DNA of 38,565 bases from SIG607 sp045648445 (GTDB lineage Bacteria; Bacillota; Clostridia; Oscillospirales; Acutalibacteraceae), in NCBI GenBank assembly GCA_045648445.1, contig JAZRNY010000006.1, positions 1-38,565 of the forward strand, in the 5' to 3' direction. The notes under the pieces are model-generated. The model made no database searches, was not told the DNA's origin, and saw only the letters and a program-made list of their open reading frames with translations. Shown here one piece after another: positions 6,893 to 15,056 of this stretch (position 1 is its first letter; each line of letters opens with the position of its first letter). The position numbers and the translations under genes are program-made.

Positions 6893-7957
6893 ATTAGCAA
6901 TATTTCACTTATTGATTCTAATTTTAAGGTTGAAACTAAAATTAATAAAAATGATATTTGTTTTTATGACGTAAATCAAAAACCTTTTAAGGTTTACGGT
7001 CTTTTCTATGATTTAGGTAAATTCAGAAGATTGCCTGAAGATGTAGCCAAAACCGTAAATGACGGTGTACACGCTCTACACGCAAATACCGCCGGTGGTA
7101 GAGTGCGCTTTAAAACAAACAGCCCATATATTGCTATTAATACAAAAATGCCATATATTGGCAAAATGTCTCATTTTGCGTTAACCGGTTCGGCAGGGTT
7201 TGATATGTACGTTACTGCTGATACCCAACTATATATAAAGACTTTTGTTCCTCCGGCATATAGTTTTAATGGCGGTTATGAAAGTATTTTTCATTTTAGT
7301 TCCTGCGAAATGCGTGAAATAACAATAAATTTTCCGCTATATAGTGAAGTTGGCGAATTATATATTGGTTTGCATAAAGACGCTTTAGTTAGCGAACCTA
7401 ACGAATATAAAATAAAAAAGCCTATAGTTTATTATGGTTCTTCAATTACTCAAGGCGGTTGCGCATCAAGACCCGGCAATTCTTATGAAAGCATTATTTC
7501 TCGCAGATTAGATGCTGATTATATTAATCTTGGATTTTCAGGTTGCGCCAGAGGTGAAACTGAAATTGCCGAGTATATCAGCAGTTTGGATATGTCACTA
7601 TTTGTGTTAGATTACGACCACAATGCGCCTACTACGGACCATTTAAAGAACACTCATGAAAAAATGTACCGTATTATACGCAAGGCAAAAGGCGACATTC
7701 CCATTGTGTTAATGTCCAGACCTAAATATTATTTATCAAACGAAGAAAAAATCAGATTAGATATTATTAAGAATACCTATGAAAATGCAATTGCTTCGGG
7801 TGATAATAACGTTTATTTAATTGACGGCTGTGCACTTATGGAAATGGCGAAAGACGATGGCACTGTTGACGGTTGTCATCCGACAGATTTGGGATTTGCT
7901 TCTATGGCGAAGGCGGTTGGTGACCTATTGGAAAAAATATTACTAAACTCAAACTAA
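6893..7957 (+). CDS. SGNH/GDSL-type hydrolase with N-terminal beta domain
   Basis: About 354 aa. The C-terminal half has SGNH esterase blocks: GSSITQG (nucleophile Ser), GFSGCARGE (block II Gly), DYDHNAP (block III Asn) and DGCHPTDLGF (catalytic Asp and His). The N-terminal ~150 residues form a beta-rich domain of the kind seen in secreted or cytoplasmic carbohydrate-ester hydrolases; no signal peptide is seen. A likely role is deacetylation of glycans. The start is uncertain. The open frame reaches back to TTG 6839, but a strong promoter (-10 at 6869-6874) lies within it. Downstream of that promoter there is no in-frame ATG, GTG or TTG near the AGAGGTGG site (6878-6885). ATT at 6893 has the correct spacing, so it is given provisionally. 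Confidence 0.75.
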   Translation: MSNISLIDSNFKVETKINKNDICFYDVNQKPFKVYGLFYDLGKFRRLPEDVAKTVNDGVHALHANTAGGRVRFKTNSPYIAINTKMPYIGKMSHFALTGSAGFDMYVTADTQLYIKTFVPPAYSFNGGYESIFHFSSCEMREITINFPLYSEVGELYIGLHKDALVSEPNEYKIKKPIVYYGSSITQGGCASRPGNSYESIISRRLDADYINLGFSGCARGETEIAEYISSLDMSLFVLDYDHNAPTTDHLKNTHEKMYRIIRKAKGDIPIVLMSRPKYYLSNEEKIRLDIIKNTYENAIASGDNNVYLIDGCALMEMAKDDGTVDGCHPTDLGFASMAKAVGDLLEKILLNSN

Positions 7958-8013
7958 TACTTAATTAGTGTAAATAAATTGTTGTGTCGTTTATTATATG
8001 ATGGAGAATGTAA

Positions 8014-9630
8014 ATGGATACAAAAAAATCGATAAAAGTAAACAAAATCAAATCCAAAAAAAACTTTTCTATGAAATTTCGTTTTTTGGCTACTGTTATA
8101 GTGGTTATATTTGTTATTACAATTTTTATAGGCGGTTTAAGCCTTTATGAAGTTGATAAGTACATTCAAGAACAGGCAGAAGATTTTGTAAGCGTTGCTT
8201 GTGATAGCGAAAGCACGAAAATTAACGATAGTTTAAAAAACATGGAAAAATCGGTTAAAATCATGGAAAGTTACTTGATGGACTTTTTTACAGATGATAT
8301 AGACGTTAAAAATCGTGATTTTCAAGAAAGCGTTATAAAAAAAGCAGATAAAATGTTTGTTGACGTGGCTAAACATACAAGTACAAGTGGTGCCATAGCA
8401 TATTATTTTAGGTTTGACCCTTTAATATCTGACGGTAAAACGGGATTGTTTTACAGCAAAATAAACGGTGGTGGAGAATTCGTTTCGCTGGAGCCTACCG
8501 ATATAACAATTTATGAAAAAGATGATACCGAACACGTCGGCTGGTTTTGGCAACCTTACGAGGCAGGAAAGCCTATTTGGATGCAACCATATCACAATCA
8601 AAATAATGGCGTATGGATGATTTCCTACATAGTTCCAATGTATTATAACGGTAAATTCGTCGGCATTGTAGGTATGGATTTCGATTACGTGGTATTAACC
8701 GATAAAGTGCACAGTATTAAACTTTATGAAAACGGTTTTGCTCATTTGGAAATAAACGGTGTTGTATTACATAACGAAAATAGCGATATAGAAATTGATA
8801 ATAATTCGAAAAAATATCTGCAAAAATCCAAAGAATTACAAAACGGAATGACGCTTGTTATTTCGGCAAGTTATGATGATATTAGGCAGATAAGGCATAA
8901 AATTACTTATAAAATTTTGTTCGCCGTTTCTATTCTTTCGGCTTTATTTATGATTATATCGGTAATTGTCGTTAAAAAAATTATTGATCCTTTAAAAAAT
9001 TTAACCGATGCTTCGCTTAAACTTTCTAAAGGAGAATATGACGTAGAAATCGCTGAAAGTAATACTTATGAAATAAAACTTTTAAGTACTGCTTTTGAAA
9101 ATATGACAAAACGTTTGCGTGAGCGTGAAGAACTTTTACGTCATTCTGCAAATTACGATTCGCTTACCGGACTTCGAAACACTACCTCTTACGCAACGTG
9201 GGTTTCTAAATTTGATAAAGAAATATTGGTTGAAAACGCTGAATTTGGTGTTGTTGTTCTTGATTTGAACGATTTAAAAGAAACCAACGATAATTACGGA
9301 CACGCCGTAGGCGATAAACTTATTGTTACTGCTGCAAAGGCTATTTCCGACATTTTCAAAAAATGTCCTGTATTCAGAATAGGCGGCGACGAATTTTTGG
9401 TAGTTCTTCAAAATAGTAATTTAAAGAACCGTGAGGAACTGTTTGAAAAGTTTGATGCACATTGCGCAAATTTGTTTGTAGAAGTAGATGAAACAAAAAT
9501 CCCAATCAGTATTGCAAGTGGATTTGCAAAATTCGAGTTAGGGAAGGATAAACATTTTGCAGACGTATTTAAACGCGCTGACGATGCTATGTATGAAAAC
9601 AAAAGCAAAATTAAATCAAATTTAGATTAA
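8014..9630 (+). CDS. Membrane diguanylate cyclase with Cache sensor, HAMP and GGDEF
   Basis: A 538-aa protein with TM1 at about 22-46, a large extracellular Cache-like domain (about 47-295) and TM2 (about 298-322). A HAMP segment (about 323-375, IDPLKNLTDASLKLSKGEYD) precedes a GGDEF domain (about 380-535). The active loop is an intact RIGGDEF (GGDEF at 457-461), so it should make cyclic di-GMP from GTP when the sensor is engaged. No RxxD inhibitory site is found just upstream of GGDEF. The sensed ligand is unknown. It is monocistronic: GGAG lies before ATG 8014 and a strong terminator follows. Neighbouring glycan genes make a carbohydrate or related small-molecule signal possible, which is inference. 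Confidence 0.88.
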   Translation: MDTKKSIKVNKIKSKKNFSMKFRFLATVIVVIFVITIFIGGLSLYEVDKYIQEQAEDFVSVACDSESTKINDSLKNMEKSVKIMESYLMDFFTDDIDVKNRDFQESVIKKADKMFVDVAKHTSTSGAIAYYFRFDPLISDGKTGLFYSKINGGGEFVSLEPTDITIYEKDDTEHVGWFWQPYEAGKPIWMQPYHNQNNGVWMISYIVPMYYNGKFVGIVGMDFDYVVLTDKVHSIKLYENGFAHLEINGVVLHNENSDIEIDNNSKKYLQKSKELQNGMTLVISASYDDIRQIRHKITYKILFAVSILSALFMIISVIVVKKIIDPLKNLTDASLKLSKGEYDVEIAESNTYEIKLLSTAFENMTKRLREREELLRHSANYDSLTGLRNTTSYATWVSKFDKEILVENAEFGVVVLDLNDLKETNDNYGHAVGDKLIVTAAKAISDIFKKCPVFRIGGDEFLVVLQNSNLKNREELFEKFDAHCANLFVEVDETKIPISIASGFAKFELGKDKHFADVFKRADDAMYENKSKIKSNLD

Positions 9631-9639
9631 TATAATTAA

Positions 9640-9681
9640 AACAGGTCAAGATCTTTTGGATTCTTGACCTGTTAGTTTTTT
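9640..9681. terminator. Bidirectional terminator
   Basis: AACAGGTCAAGA (9640-9651) pairs perfectly with TCTTGACCTGTT (9662-9673). T residues follow on the right and an A-rich flank precedes, so it can serve both convergent genes. Confidence 0.85.
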
Positions 9682-9699
9682 AAATTGTTTGAATTTTAT

Positions 9700-10494
9700 T
9701 TATTGTTCTTTTAAATATGCGTTGGGCGTTTTGCCGATTGTTTTTTTAAATACCTTTGCAAAGTAAAATTTGTCGTTGAAACCGCAACGGGCAGATATTT
9801 CTTCAATAGAAAGTTGGTTTTCATTCATAAGACGAACAGCGTAATTAATGCGCAGTTCATTAATATGCTGAGTGAATTTTTTGCCCGTTTTTTTGATAAA
9901 TAGGTGGGATAAATGCTTTTCGGTATAAAAGAACAGTTCGGCAATTTTTTTAAGTGATAGATCGTTAGAATTAAAATTAAGATTTATATAATCCATTATA
10001 ATGTCGAACTTGTCTTCGATTTTTTTAAAGCGTTCGGCAGAGTGCCCCTCGATAAAAGAAAAAGTATATAATAGTACACTTTCGGTAAGAGTGTTGGCGT
10101 TAGACGGTTTTATGCGTCGTATACAATCCACCCAAAAAGTAATGGTGTTTTCTAAATCGTAAAAAATAAAGTTATCTTTACTTACGTTGTGTTCTCGGAG
10201 TAAAGGTATCGCGCCGTCTCCGTTAAAACTAATATACATAAATGAAAAATCGTTATCAGCAGTAATAGTAAAACTTTGATAAGGAAAAGTGAAGAATATG
10301 TCTCCGCGTTTTAGTTGATAACTTTTTCCTGCAGTTTTTAACGTTGCGTCACCTTTGAATACTATATGTAAGTAATAATTGCTGTATGTAAATGGTTGTT
10401 TCAACTTTTTCAATTCGGTTTCGTAAACAAAGTGAAAGAATTTCAACTCACTTGGATATTCTTTTTGAGGTATAAACTGACAAATATCGCTCAC
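9700..10494 (-). CDS. AraC-family transcriptional regulator
   Basis: About 264 aa: an N-terminal cupin-like ligand domain (about 10-140) with the signature KRGDIFFTFPYQSF, and a C-terminal pair of HTH motifs (about 165-262). The last helix pair reads IEEISARCGFNDKFYFAKVFKK, followed by TPNAYLKEQ, the classic AraC ending. An open frame allows GTG 10503, but that codon overlaps the ribosome site. GTG 10494 sits 8 nt after AAGGAG and is preferred. The gene is divergent from the Gfo/Idh/MocA gene, its most likely target. The effector is probably a sugar or sugar acid, by analogy. Confidence 0.88.
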   Translation of the reverse strand: MSDICQFIPQKEYPSELKFFHFVYETELKKLKQPFTYSNYYLHIVFKGDATLKTAGKSYQLKRGDIFFTFPYQSFTITADNDFSFMYISFNGDGAIPLLREHNVSKDNFIFYDLENTITFWVDCIRRIKPSNANTLTESVLLYTFSFIEGHSAERFKKIEDKFDIIMDYINLNFNSNDLSLKKIAELFFYTEKHLSHLFIKKTGKKFTQHINELRINYAVRLMNENQLSIEEISARCGFNDKFYFAKVFKKTIGKTPNAYLKEQ

Positions 10495-10584
10495 GTTACT
10501 CACTCCTTAGTTTTAATATATCATTTTTGTGGTTTAAAATCAAGATAATCGCACTTTTTTGCTTTGTAAAACGGAAATATTGCA

Positions 10585-10612
10585 TTTACATATTAATTTA
10601 TTATGGTATAAT
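10585..10612 (+). promoter_or_regulatory. Promoter of the Gfo/Idh/MocA gene
   Basis: TTTACA (10585-10590), 16 bp, then TATAAT (10607-10612). AAAAAGGAG follows 8 bp later. It lies in the divergent gap next to the AraC gene. Confidence 0.65.
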
Positions 10613-10632
10613 GAACAAAAAGGAGTGTTGTT

Positions 10633-11784
10633 ATGAAACAAATACGTTTGGGTGTTGTAGGACTTGGACATCGCGGTAGGGCGCTTTTGAAAATAGCGGC
10701 AGATTTTGAAAACGTGGTAATTGCCGCCGCTTGTGATATTAAGCCTGATAACTGGTATAAAAAACAATGGCTTTCTAATGCAGCGCTTAATGATATGTTT
10801 CCCGATGCGGCTTTTTACGAGGATTACGAAAGAATGCTTAGTGAAGCAAATTTGGATGCGGTATTTGTGGAAACAGGCGCTGATATTCACGCTCAATTTT
10901 GCACAAAAGCGTTAAGTTATAACGTAAACGTGCTGTCGGATATTCCCGTAGTGGCTAACTTAAAGGAAGCAGAGGAATTATGGAAAGCTGCTGAAAGCAG
11001 TAAGGCTGTAATTTATACGGGCGCTAATCCGAATTATCAAAAATTTGCAGTTTTGCTTAAAGAATTTTATGATAAAGGTTTACTCGGTAAGCCGTATTGT
11101 ATGGAGGCAGAGTATATTCATTGGTCTATGCCGGGATCGGATATGAGTGTACATCTTAATGAAAACGGCGACTGGCGACGTCTTCTTATCCCGATAAGAT
11201 ACTGTACACATTCTTTAGGACCGCTTTTAAATATACTTGACGAGGAAATTTGTAAGGTGAGTTGCTTTGGTACGGGACAGCACGCGGATAAAAGCGAGTA
11301 CAGAACGTCTATAGGTGACGATATGATGTGCGCAAATTTCCAGACTCCGTCGGGCGTTGTTATCCGACTTATGCGTAATAAACGTTGTCGCGCAGACATA
11401 GGACATCACAATTACCGTGTATTCGGTACCGAGGGATATATGGAGCGTATTGACCGCTTTGATAAACCGGTTATTCGCTATAATTCTACCAGAGAATTAG
11501 ATACGAATCTTAAAGAAATCGGCGGTGAATTTATGCCGCCTGCTTATGCAGATAACCCAAAGGTTAACGTCGACGTTGACGATAGACACGATTCTGTTGA
11601 TTTTGCTATGATAGATAATTTTGTTAAAATGCTGTGTGAAGGAAAAGGTGATATCGTCACCTTGAAAGCAGGTCTTGCAATGACTCTTCCCGGAATTTAT
11701 GCTGAAGAATCTGCTAAGCGTGGCGGTGAGGTAATTACCATTCGTTATCCTTGGGATGAAGATTGGACAACTGAATTTATTTAA
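10633..11784 (+). CDS. Gfo/Idh/MocA-family oxidoreductase-like protein
   Basis: A 383-aa cytoplasmic protein with an N-terminal Rossmann NAD(P) domain (about 1-125), glycine motif VVGLGHRG (8-15), and a C-terminal alpha/beta substrate domain (about 135-360) of Gfo/Idh/MocA type. Members oxidise, reduce or rearrange sugars, inositols and glycosides with bound NAD. The usual EKP motif, whose lysine contacts cofactor and substrate, reads SDIP here (102-105), so classical dehydrogenase chemistry is uncertain. The gene is divergent from an AraC regulator and ends at its own terminator. Nearby esterase and sialidase-fold genes suggest work on a decorated glycan or its sugar, but the substrate cannot be read from sequence. 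Confidence 0.82.
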   Translation: MKQIRLGVVGLGHRGRALLKIAADFENVVIAAACDIKPDNWYKKQWLSNAALNDMFPDAAFYEDYERMLSEANLDAVFVETGADIHAQFCTKALSYNVNVLSDIPVVANLKEAEELWKAAESSKAVIYTGANPNYQKFAVLLKEFYDKGLLGKPYCMEAEYIHWSMPGSDMSVHLNENGDWRRLLIPIRYCTHSLGPLLNILDEEICKVSCFGTGQHADKSEYRTSIGDDMMCANFQTPSGVVIRLMRNKRCRADIGHHNYRVFGTEGYMERIDRFDKPVIRYNSTRELDTNLKEIGGEFMPPAYADNPKVNVDVDDRHDSVDFAMIDNFVKMLCEGKGDIVTLKAGLAMTLPGIYAEESAKRGGEVITIRYPWDEDWTTEFI

Positions 11785-11788
11785 CCTT

Positions 11789-11823
11789 AAAAAGCAGAAA
11801 CGAGTTGTTTCTGCTTTTTATTT
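11789..11823 (+). terminator. Intrinsic terminator
   Basis: AAAAAGCAGAAAC (11789-11801) pairs with GTTTCTGCTTTTT (11807-11819) around a 5-nt loop. Confidence 0.85.
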
Positions 11824-11895
11824 TACTTGCGTTTATAATATTGATATGTTACACTGTGCTTAATTAAGTCGAAATTATGTTTTGGGGTTGATTAT

Positions 11896-12894
11896 ATGAA
11901 ACTTAATCCGATATATTCTTCAAATATGGTGTTTGCTCATTCCAGCCCTATCCGTATTTTCGGAAGCGGAACCGGTGAAGCACAAATCACTTTTAACGGT
12001 ATAACAAAAACGGTTTCCTCCAAAGAAGATAAATGGGAAATACAGTTTCCACCTATGGAATGTGGCGGTCCATATAGCTTGACTTTTTCGGCAGATGGAG
12101 AAACGACCGTTTTTGAAGATATTTACGTAGGTGAGGTTTATCTTTGCGCGGGTCAGTCTAATATGCAGTTTAAGATCAAGGAAGGCGAGGATGACTCTGC
12201 GCTTTTTGAATCAGACGATATGCTACGTCTTTTTTCCACAAAATGCTTTGAAGACGGAGATTATTTTAAGCCTGAAGACGGATGGGTAAAAGCAGAGAAA
12301 AACACTGTGTCCGAGTGGTCTGCTTTAGCATATTTTGTTGGAAATCTCGTTCAAAAAAATAAAAACGTTGCCGTAGGTGTCGTTGCCTGTTATCAAGGTG
12401 CATCGGTTATAGAAAGTTGGGTGCCGCAAGGACTTTTTGAAAAGAATGGCATTAATATACCTCTTATGGAAAAAGGGGAGAGCCATCATAGCGGAAAATA
12501 CAGCGCGTGGAATCATAACGGTCAACTATATGAATTTTCTCTTTGTCAGGTTATTCCTTATTCTTTTTCGGGCGTTATTTGGTATCAGGGAGAAAGCGAC
12601 AGTTACGGAGAAGAATCGAAAATTTATGATAAAGAACTCTCGCTAATGATAGACACTTGGCGGTCGGATTTTAAGGATAAAAATTTGCCGTTTGTTATAA
12701 TTCAAATTGCTGATTTAGATTATCGCAAGGACGAAGGATGGCTAAATATTCAAAAGTGTCAGTATGAAATTCAGTTTAAAAAAGACAAGGTGACTACCGT
12801 AACCTCTGCAGACGTTTGCGAAAGCGATAACATACATCCTCCTAAAAAATATGAATTGGCTAAGAAGGTAGCAGAGGCGCTGATGAAAAAGTAG
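11896..12894 (+). CDS. Sialate O-acetylesterase-type SGNH esterase
   Basis: This 332-aa protein matches the sialate O-acetylesterase (SASA) family. A short N-terminal beta domain (about 1-90) is followed by VYLCAGQSNMQF, whose Ser in GQSNM is the nucleophile. GVIWYQGESD forms a further block, and the C-terminal SDNIHPPKKY supplies Asp and His. These enzymes remove acetyl groups from sialic acids or from xylan and other plant sugars. No signal peptide is seen, so it probably acts in the cytoplasm on imported sugars. ATG 11896 has only a weak GGGGTTG site. It is shorter than many family members (450-600 aa). The sialidase-fold gene 1 kb downstream makes a sialic acid substrate possible but not proven. 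Confidence 0.83.
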   Translation: MKLNPIYSSNMVFAHSSPIRIFGSGTGEAQITFNGITKTVSSKEDKWEIQFPPMECGGPYSLTFSADGETTVFEDIYVGEVYLCAGQSNMQFKIKEGEDDSALFESDDMLRLFSTKCFEDGDYFKPEDGWVKAEKNTVSEWSALAYFVGNLVQKNKNVAVGVVACYQGASVIESWVPQGLFEKNGINIPLMEKGESHHSGKYSAWNHNGQLYEFSLCQVIPYSFSGVIWYQGESDSYGEESKIYDKELSLMIDTWRSDFKDKNLPFVIIQIADLDYRKDEGWLNIQKCQYEIQFKKDKVTTVTSADVCESDNIHPPKKYELAKKVAEALMKK

Positions 12895-13061
12895 TTACGA
12901 TTTCGCCGAAGATAACTGAGAATTTGAAGAATTGCTGCCTGGAATTAAGGCATATTTGTCTTTCAAAAGGAGTTTTCCTTGATGTGAGCATTGATTACGG
13001 AATTGTTTCATATCGAGTGTCTTCGGATTCCATAAAAGTGAATGTCGCGGAGTTCGTATGA
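12891..13061 (+). pseudogene. Unassigned open stretch, possible gene remnant
   Basis: Between the esterase and the third hairpin array, one frame is open for 56 codons and ends in TGA 13059-13061. Its translation contains protein-like segments (for example DVSIDYGIVSYRVSSDSI). It has no good start codon: the only ribosome-site-like AAAGGAG, about 12977, is followed by an ATG in another frame that stops at once. Past the stop the frame continues for 12 codons. It may be the decayed end of a lost gene, or chance. No family is recognised. Confidence 0.25.
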
Positions 13062-13088
13062 CGAGTTGCATTTTTGTACTATGAGCCC

Positions 13089-13311
13089 AAAATAAGATAG
13101 TCTTCGGACTGTCTTATTTTTATCCAATCCGAAGGATTGGTATGTAATCGCCGTTAGGCGTATGTAATCACGCGTAGCGTGTATGGCATCACCGCAGGTG
13201 TATCTTCCTTTGGATTGATTACATACCACCTACGGTGGATTACATACATTTTCTATCGAAAATGATTACATTCCGACTTCGTCTGATTATATACAATGCT
13301 TCGCATTGATT
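13089..13311 (+). repeat. Hairpin-array element, copy 3
   Basis: This divergent copy keeps the plan. A UUCG-capped terminator hairpin (13089-13120) is followed by CCAATCC-GAA-GGATTGG (13124-13140) and hairpins at 13150-13159, 13170-13180 and 13191-13199. After the centre come hairpins at 13226-13238, 13248-13263, about 13274-13284 and about 13294-13306. Left linkers are now GTATGTAATC and right linkers GATTACATAC, again reverse complements but different from copies 1 and 2. The centre CCTTTGGATTG (13207-13217) pairs with 13125-13135 through one G-U. It ends in TTGATT (13306-13311), a promoter -35. Confidence 0.75.
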
Positions 13312-13334
13312 TATTTTCGCTTTTATGCTATAAT
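13306..13334 (+). promoter_or_regulatory. Promoter of the YcxB-like gene, fused to array copy 3
   Basis: TTGATT (13306-13311), 17 bp, then TATAAT (13329-13334) with TGC upstream. The -35 is the terminal sequence of the hairpin array. Confidence 0.75.
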
Positions 13335-13355
13335 GCTCTTAAAGGCGGTGATTTG

Positions 13356-13901
13356 ATGAAATTTCGGTTTAACGTTACTATGGATGACAAGGCTTATTTA
13401 GAATATAACAAATTTATGCTTTCTAAATCGCATTACGGAAAGAAATCTACTAACTTACTCAGAATTACTATTCTTTTAATTATGGTAATTTACGTTGTTG
13501 TTTCGCTGATTATAAGCGGGTTTACATTGGAATCTTTCTTAAGCACGGTGCCTTTGTTAGCTTGTTTGACAGTGCTTTTGTTTACAGTTACTTTGTTACT
13601 GTCGCTATCGGTAAAATTTGCTTTAAAGCATCAAAAGACTACCGGCAAAATTGCTTATTCGCCTGAATCGGTTATAGAATTTTATGATGAAGCGTTTGTG
13701 GAAATCACTCCCGAAAACAAAACGGAAAATAAATATATAGCCATTGAAAGAATCAGTGTAATTGAAAATAAGAACATTTATATACATATCAATAACGTTA
13801 TGTCTTACGTTTTGCCTGTTTCCTGTTTTGAATCTATAGAACAATATAATGAATTTTTGGGATTTTTAGCGACAAAGTGCGCAACTATTGACAGATATTA
13901 G
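13356..13901 (+). CDS. YcxB-like membrane protein
   Basis: A 181-aa protein with two adjacent membrane helices (about 38-60 and 66-90) and a C-terminal soluble domain (about 105-178) resembling the YcxB-like C-terminal domain. That domain shows the pattern FYDEAFVEI, then IAIERISVIENKNIYIHI, then VLPVSCF. The family has no known activity. ATG 13356 follows AAAGGCGGTGAT and lies 21 bp after a strong -10; an upstream in-frame start at 13296 would fall inside the hairpin array. The next gene starts 9 bp after its stop, so the two probably form one operon. Confidence 0.75.
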   Translation: MKFRFNVTMDDKAYLEYNKFMLSKSHYGKKSTNLLRITILLIMVIYVVVSLIISGFTLESFLSTVPLLACLTVLLFTVTLLLSLSVKFALKHQKTTGKIAYSPESVIEFYDEAFVEITPENKTENKYIAIERISVIENKNIYIHINNVMSYVLPVSCFESIEQYNEFLGFLATKCATIDRY

Positions 13902-13910
13902 AGGTGTCTT

Positions 13911-15017
13911 ATGAAGGGAAATAATGCTTCGAAAATTTCTTGTGATTTACTTTTATATCCTAAGGATGAAAAATACTGTGAAAAAATAAGAAAGTTTCAG
14001 GGATGTCCCACCATTGCCATTTCAAAGGGCGGCAGAATTTTTATGGGTTGGTATTCGGGCGGAATAAAAGAGCCTCATATGGATAACTATAATCTGCTTA
14101 TATATAGCGATGATTTTGGAAAAACCTGGAGCGATAACGTCTTGGTAATACCAAGTAATAAGGAATTATTTATTCACGCTCTTGATATACAACTCTGGAC
14201 CGCTCCTGACGGAAAACTTTACGTTTTTTGGGTGCAAAACAATACTCTTTTAGAAACGGATGAAAAACCACAAATTAAAAAAGGTCAACCGTGGGTTATA
14301 GTTGACGGCTATCAGTTTCCCGATTTCGAACACGCTGAATGGGTGACGGTTTGCGATGACCCCGATGCTGAAAAGCTAACTTTTTCTGAGCCGAGATATT
14401 TGGACAAAGGCTTCTTGCGCTGTAAACCTCTTGTATTAAGCAGCGGAAGATGGATAAACTTTAATTACGACCAACTTTGTGATAAATACGGATATAGCAT
14501 TTCGGACGATAAAGGGGAAACCTATAAACGATATTACGGTTCAAAGAAAATCGGTACCGCATTCGATGAAACTATGGCGTATGAAAAGAAAGACGGTTCT
14601 ATCAGAATGTTGGCCAGAACTTATATGGGTTATTTGGCTGAAAGTTACTCATTTGATGGTGGTCTTACGTGGACCGAAACAGTTTTGACCGATATAGAAT
14701 CTCCCCATACAAGATTTTACGTTTCGCGTACTCCAAGCGGTAGAATATTGCTTGTTAATAATGATGATAAAAAAGACCGTAAAAATATGACGGTTTATCT
14801 TTCGGAAGATGACGGTGTAATATTTAAGTATAAACGTTGTATTGATGAAAGAAATAATCTTTCTTATCCTGACGTTGATTTTTATGACGGAAAAATTTAT
14901 CTTACTTACGATAGAGAACGTACCGGCGCAAAGGAAATATTATTTACAAGTTTTACCGAAGAAGATATTATGAATGATAACTTTAAGTTTGATATTAAAA
15001 TTGCAAGTAAACCATAA
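13911..15017 (+). CDS. Sialidase-fold (BNR/Asp-box) glycosidase-like protein
   Basis: This 368-aa protein has Asp-box repeats of the SxDxGxTW type: YSDDFGKTWS, ISDDKGETYK, SFDGGLTWTE and the weaker LSEDDGVIFK. They mark a six-bladed sialidase propeller. The N-terminal GRIFMGWYSGG and C-terminal LSYPDVDFYDGKIYLTYDRER resemble the cytoplasmic exo-sialidase-like family. Whether the full sialidase Arg triad is present cannot be settled by eye, so release of sialic acid is possible but not assured; related proteins act on other glycans or lack activity. No signal peptide is seen. GAGGTG precedes ATG 13911. It is the last gene of its operon and ends at a terminator shared with the convergent AraC gene. 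Confidence 0.75.
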   Translation: MKGNNASKISCDLLLYPKDEKYCEKIRKFQGCPTIAISKGGRIFMGWYSGGIKEPHMDNYNLLIYSDDFGKTWSDNVLVIPSNKELFIHALDIQLWTAPDGKLYVFWVQNNTLLETDEKPQIKKGQPWVIVDGYQFPDFEHAEWVTVCDDPDAEKLTFSEPRYLDKGFLRCKPLVLSSGRWINFNYDQLCDKYGYSISDDKGETYKRYYGSKKIGTAFDETMAYEKKDGSIRMLARTYMGYLAESYSFDGGLTWTETVLTDIESPHTRFYVSRTPSGRILLVNNDDKKDRKNMTVYLSEDDGVIFKYKRCIDERNNLSYPDVDFYDGKIYLTYDRERTGAKEILFTSFTEEDIMNDNFKFDIKIASKP

Positions 15018-15020
15018 AAT

Positions 15021-15056
15021 AAAAAACAGCAGAATATCCTGCTGTTTTTTTATTTT
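15021..15056. terminator. Bidirectional terminator
   Basis: AAAAAACAGCAG (15021-15032) and CTGCTGTTTTTT (15039-15050) form a perfect 12-bp stem with A and T tracts on either side. It serves both convergent genes. Confidence 0.88.

Noticed and set aside
13008..13229. 73-codon minus-strand frame over array copy 3
   Set aside because: It crosses several palindromes of the repeat and has no support.
11896..15017. A complete sialic acid catabolic cluster (nan genes)
   Set aside because: Only an esterase and a sialidase-fold protein are present. No lyase, epimerase, kinase or transporter is found, and the two genes are in separate transcripts.
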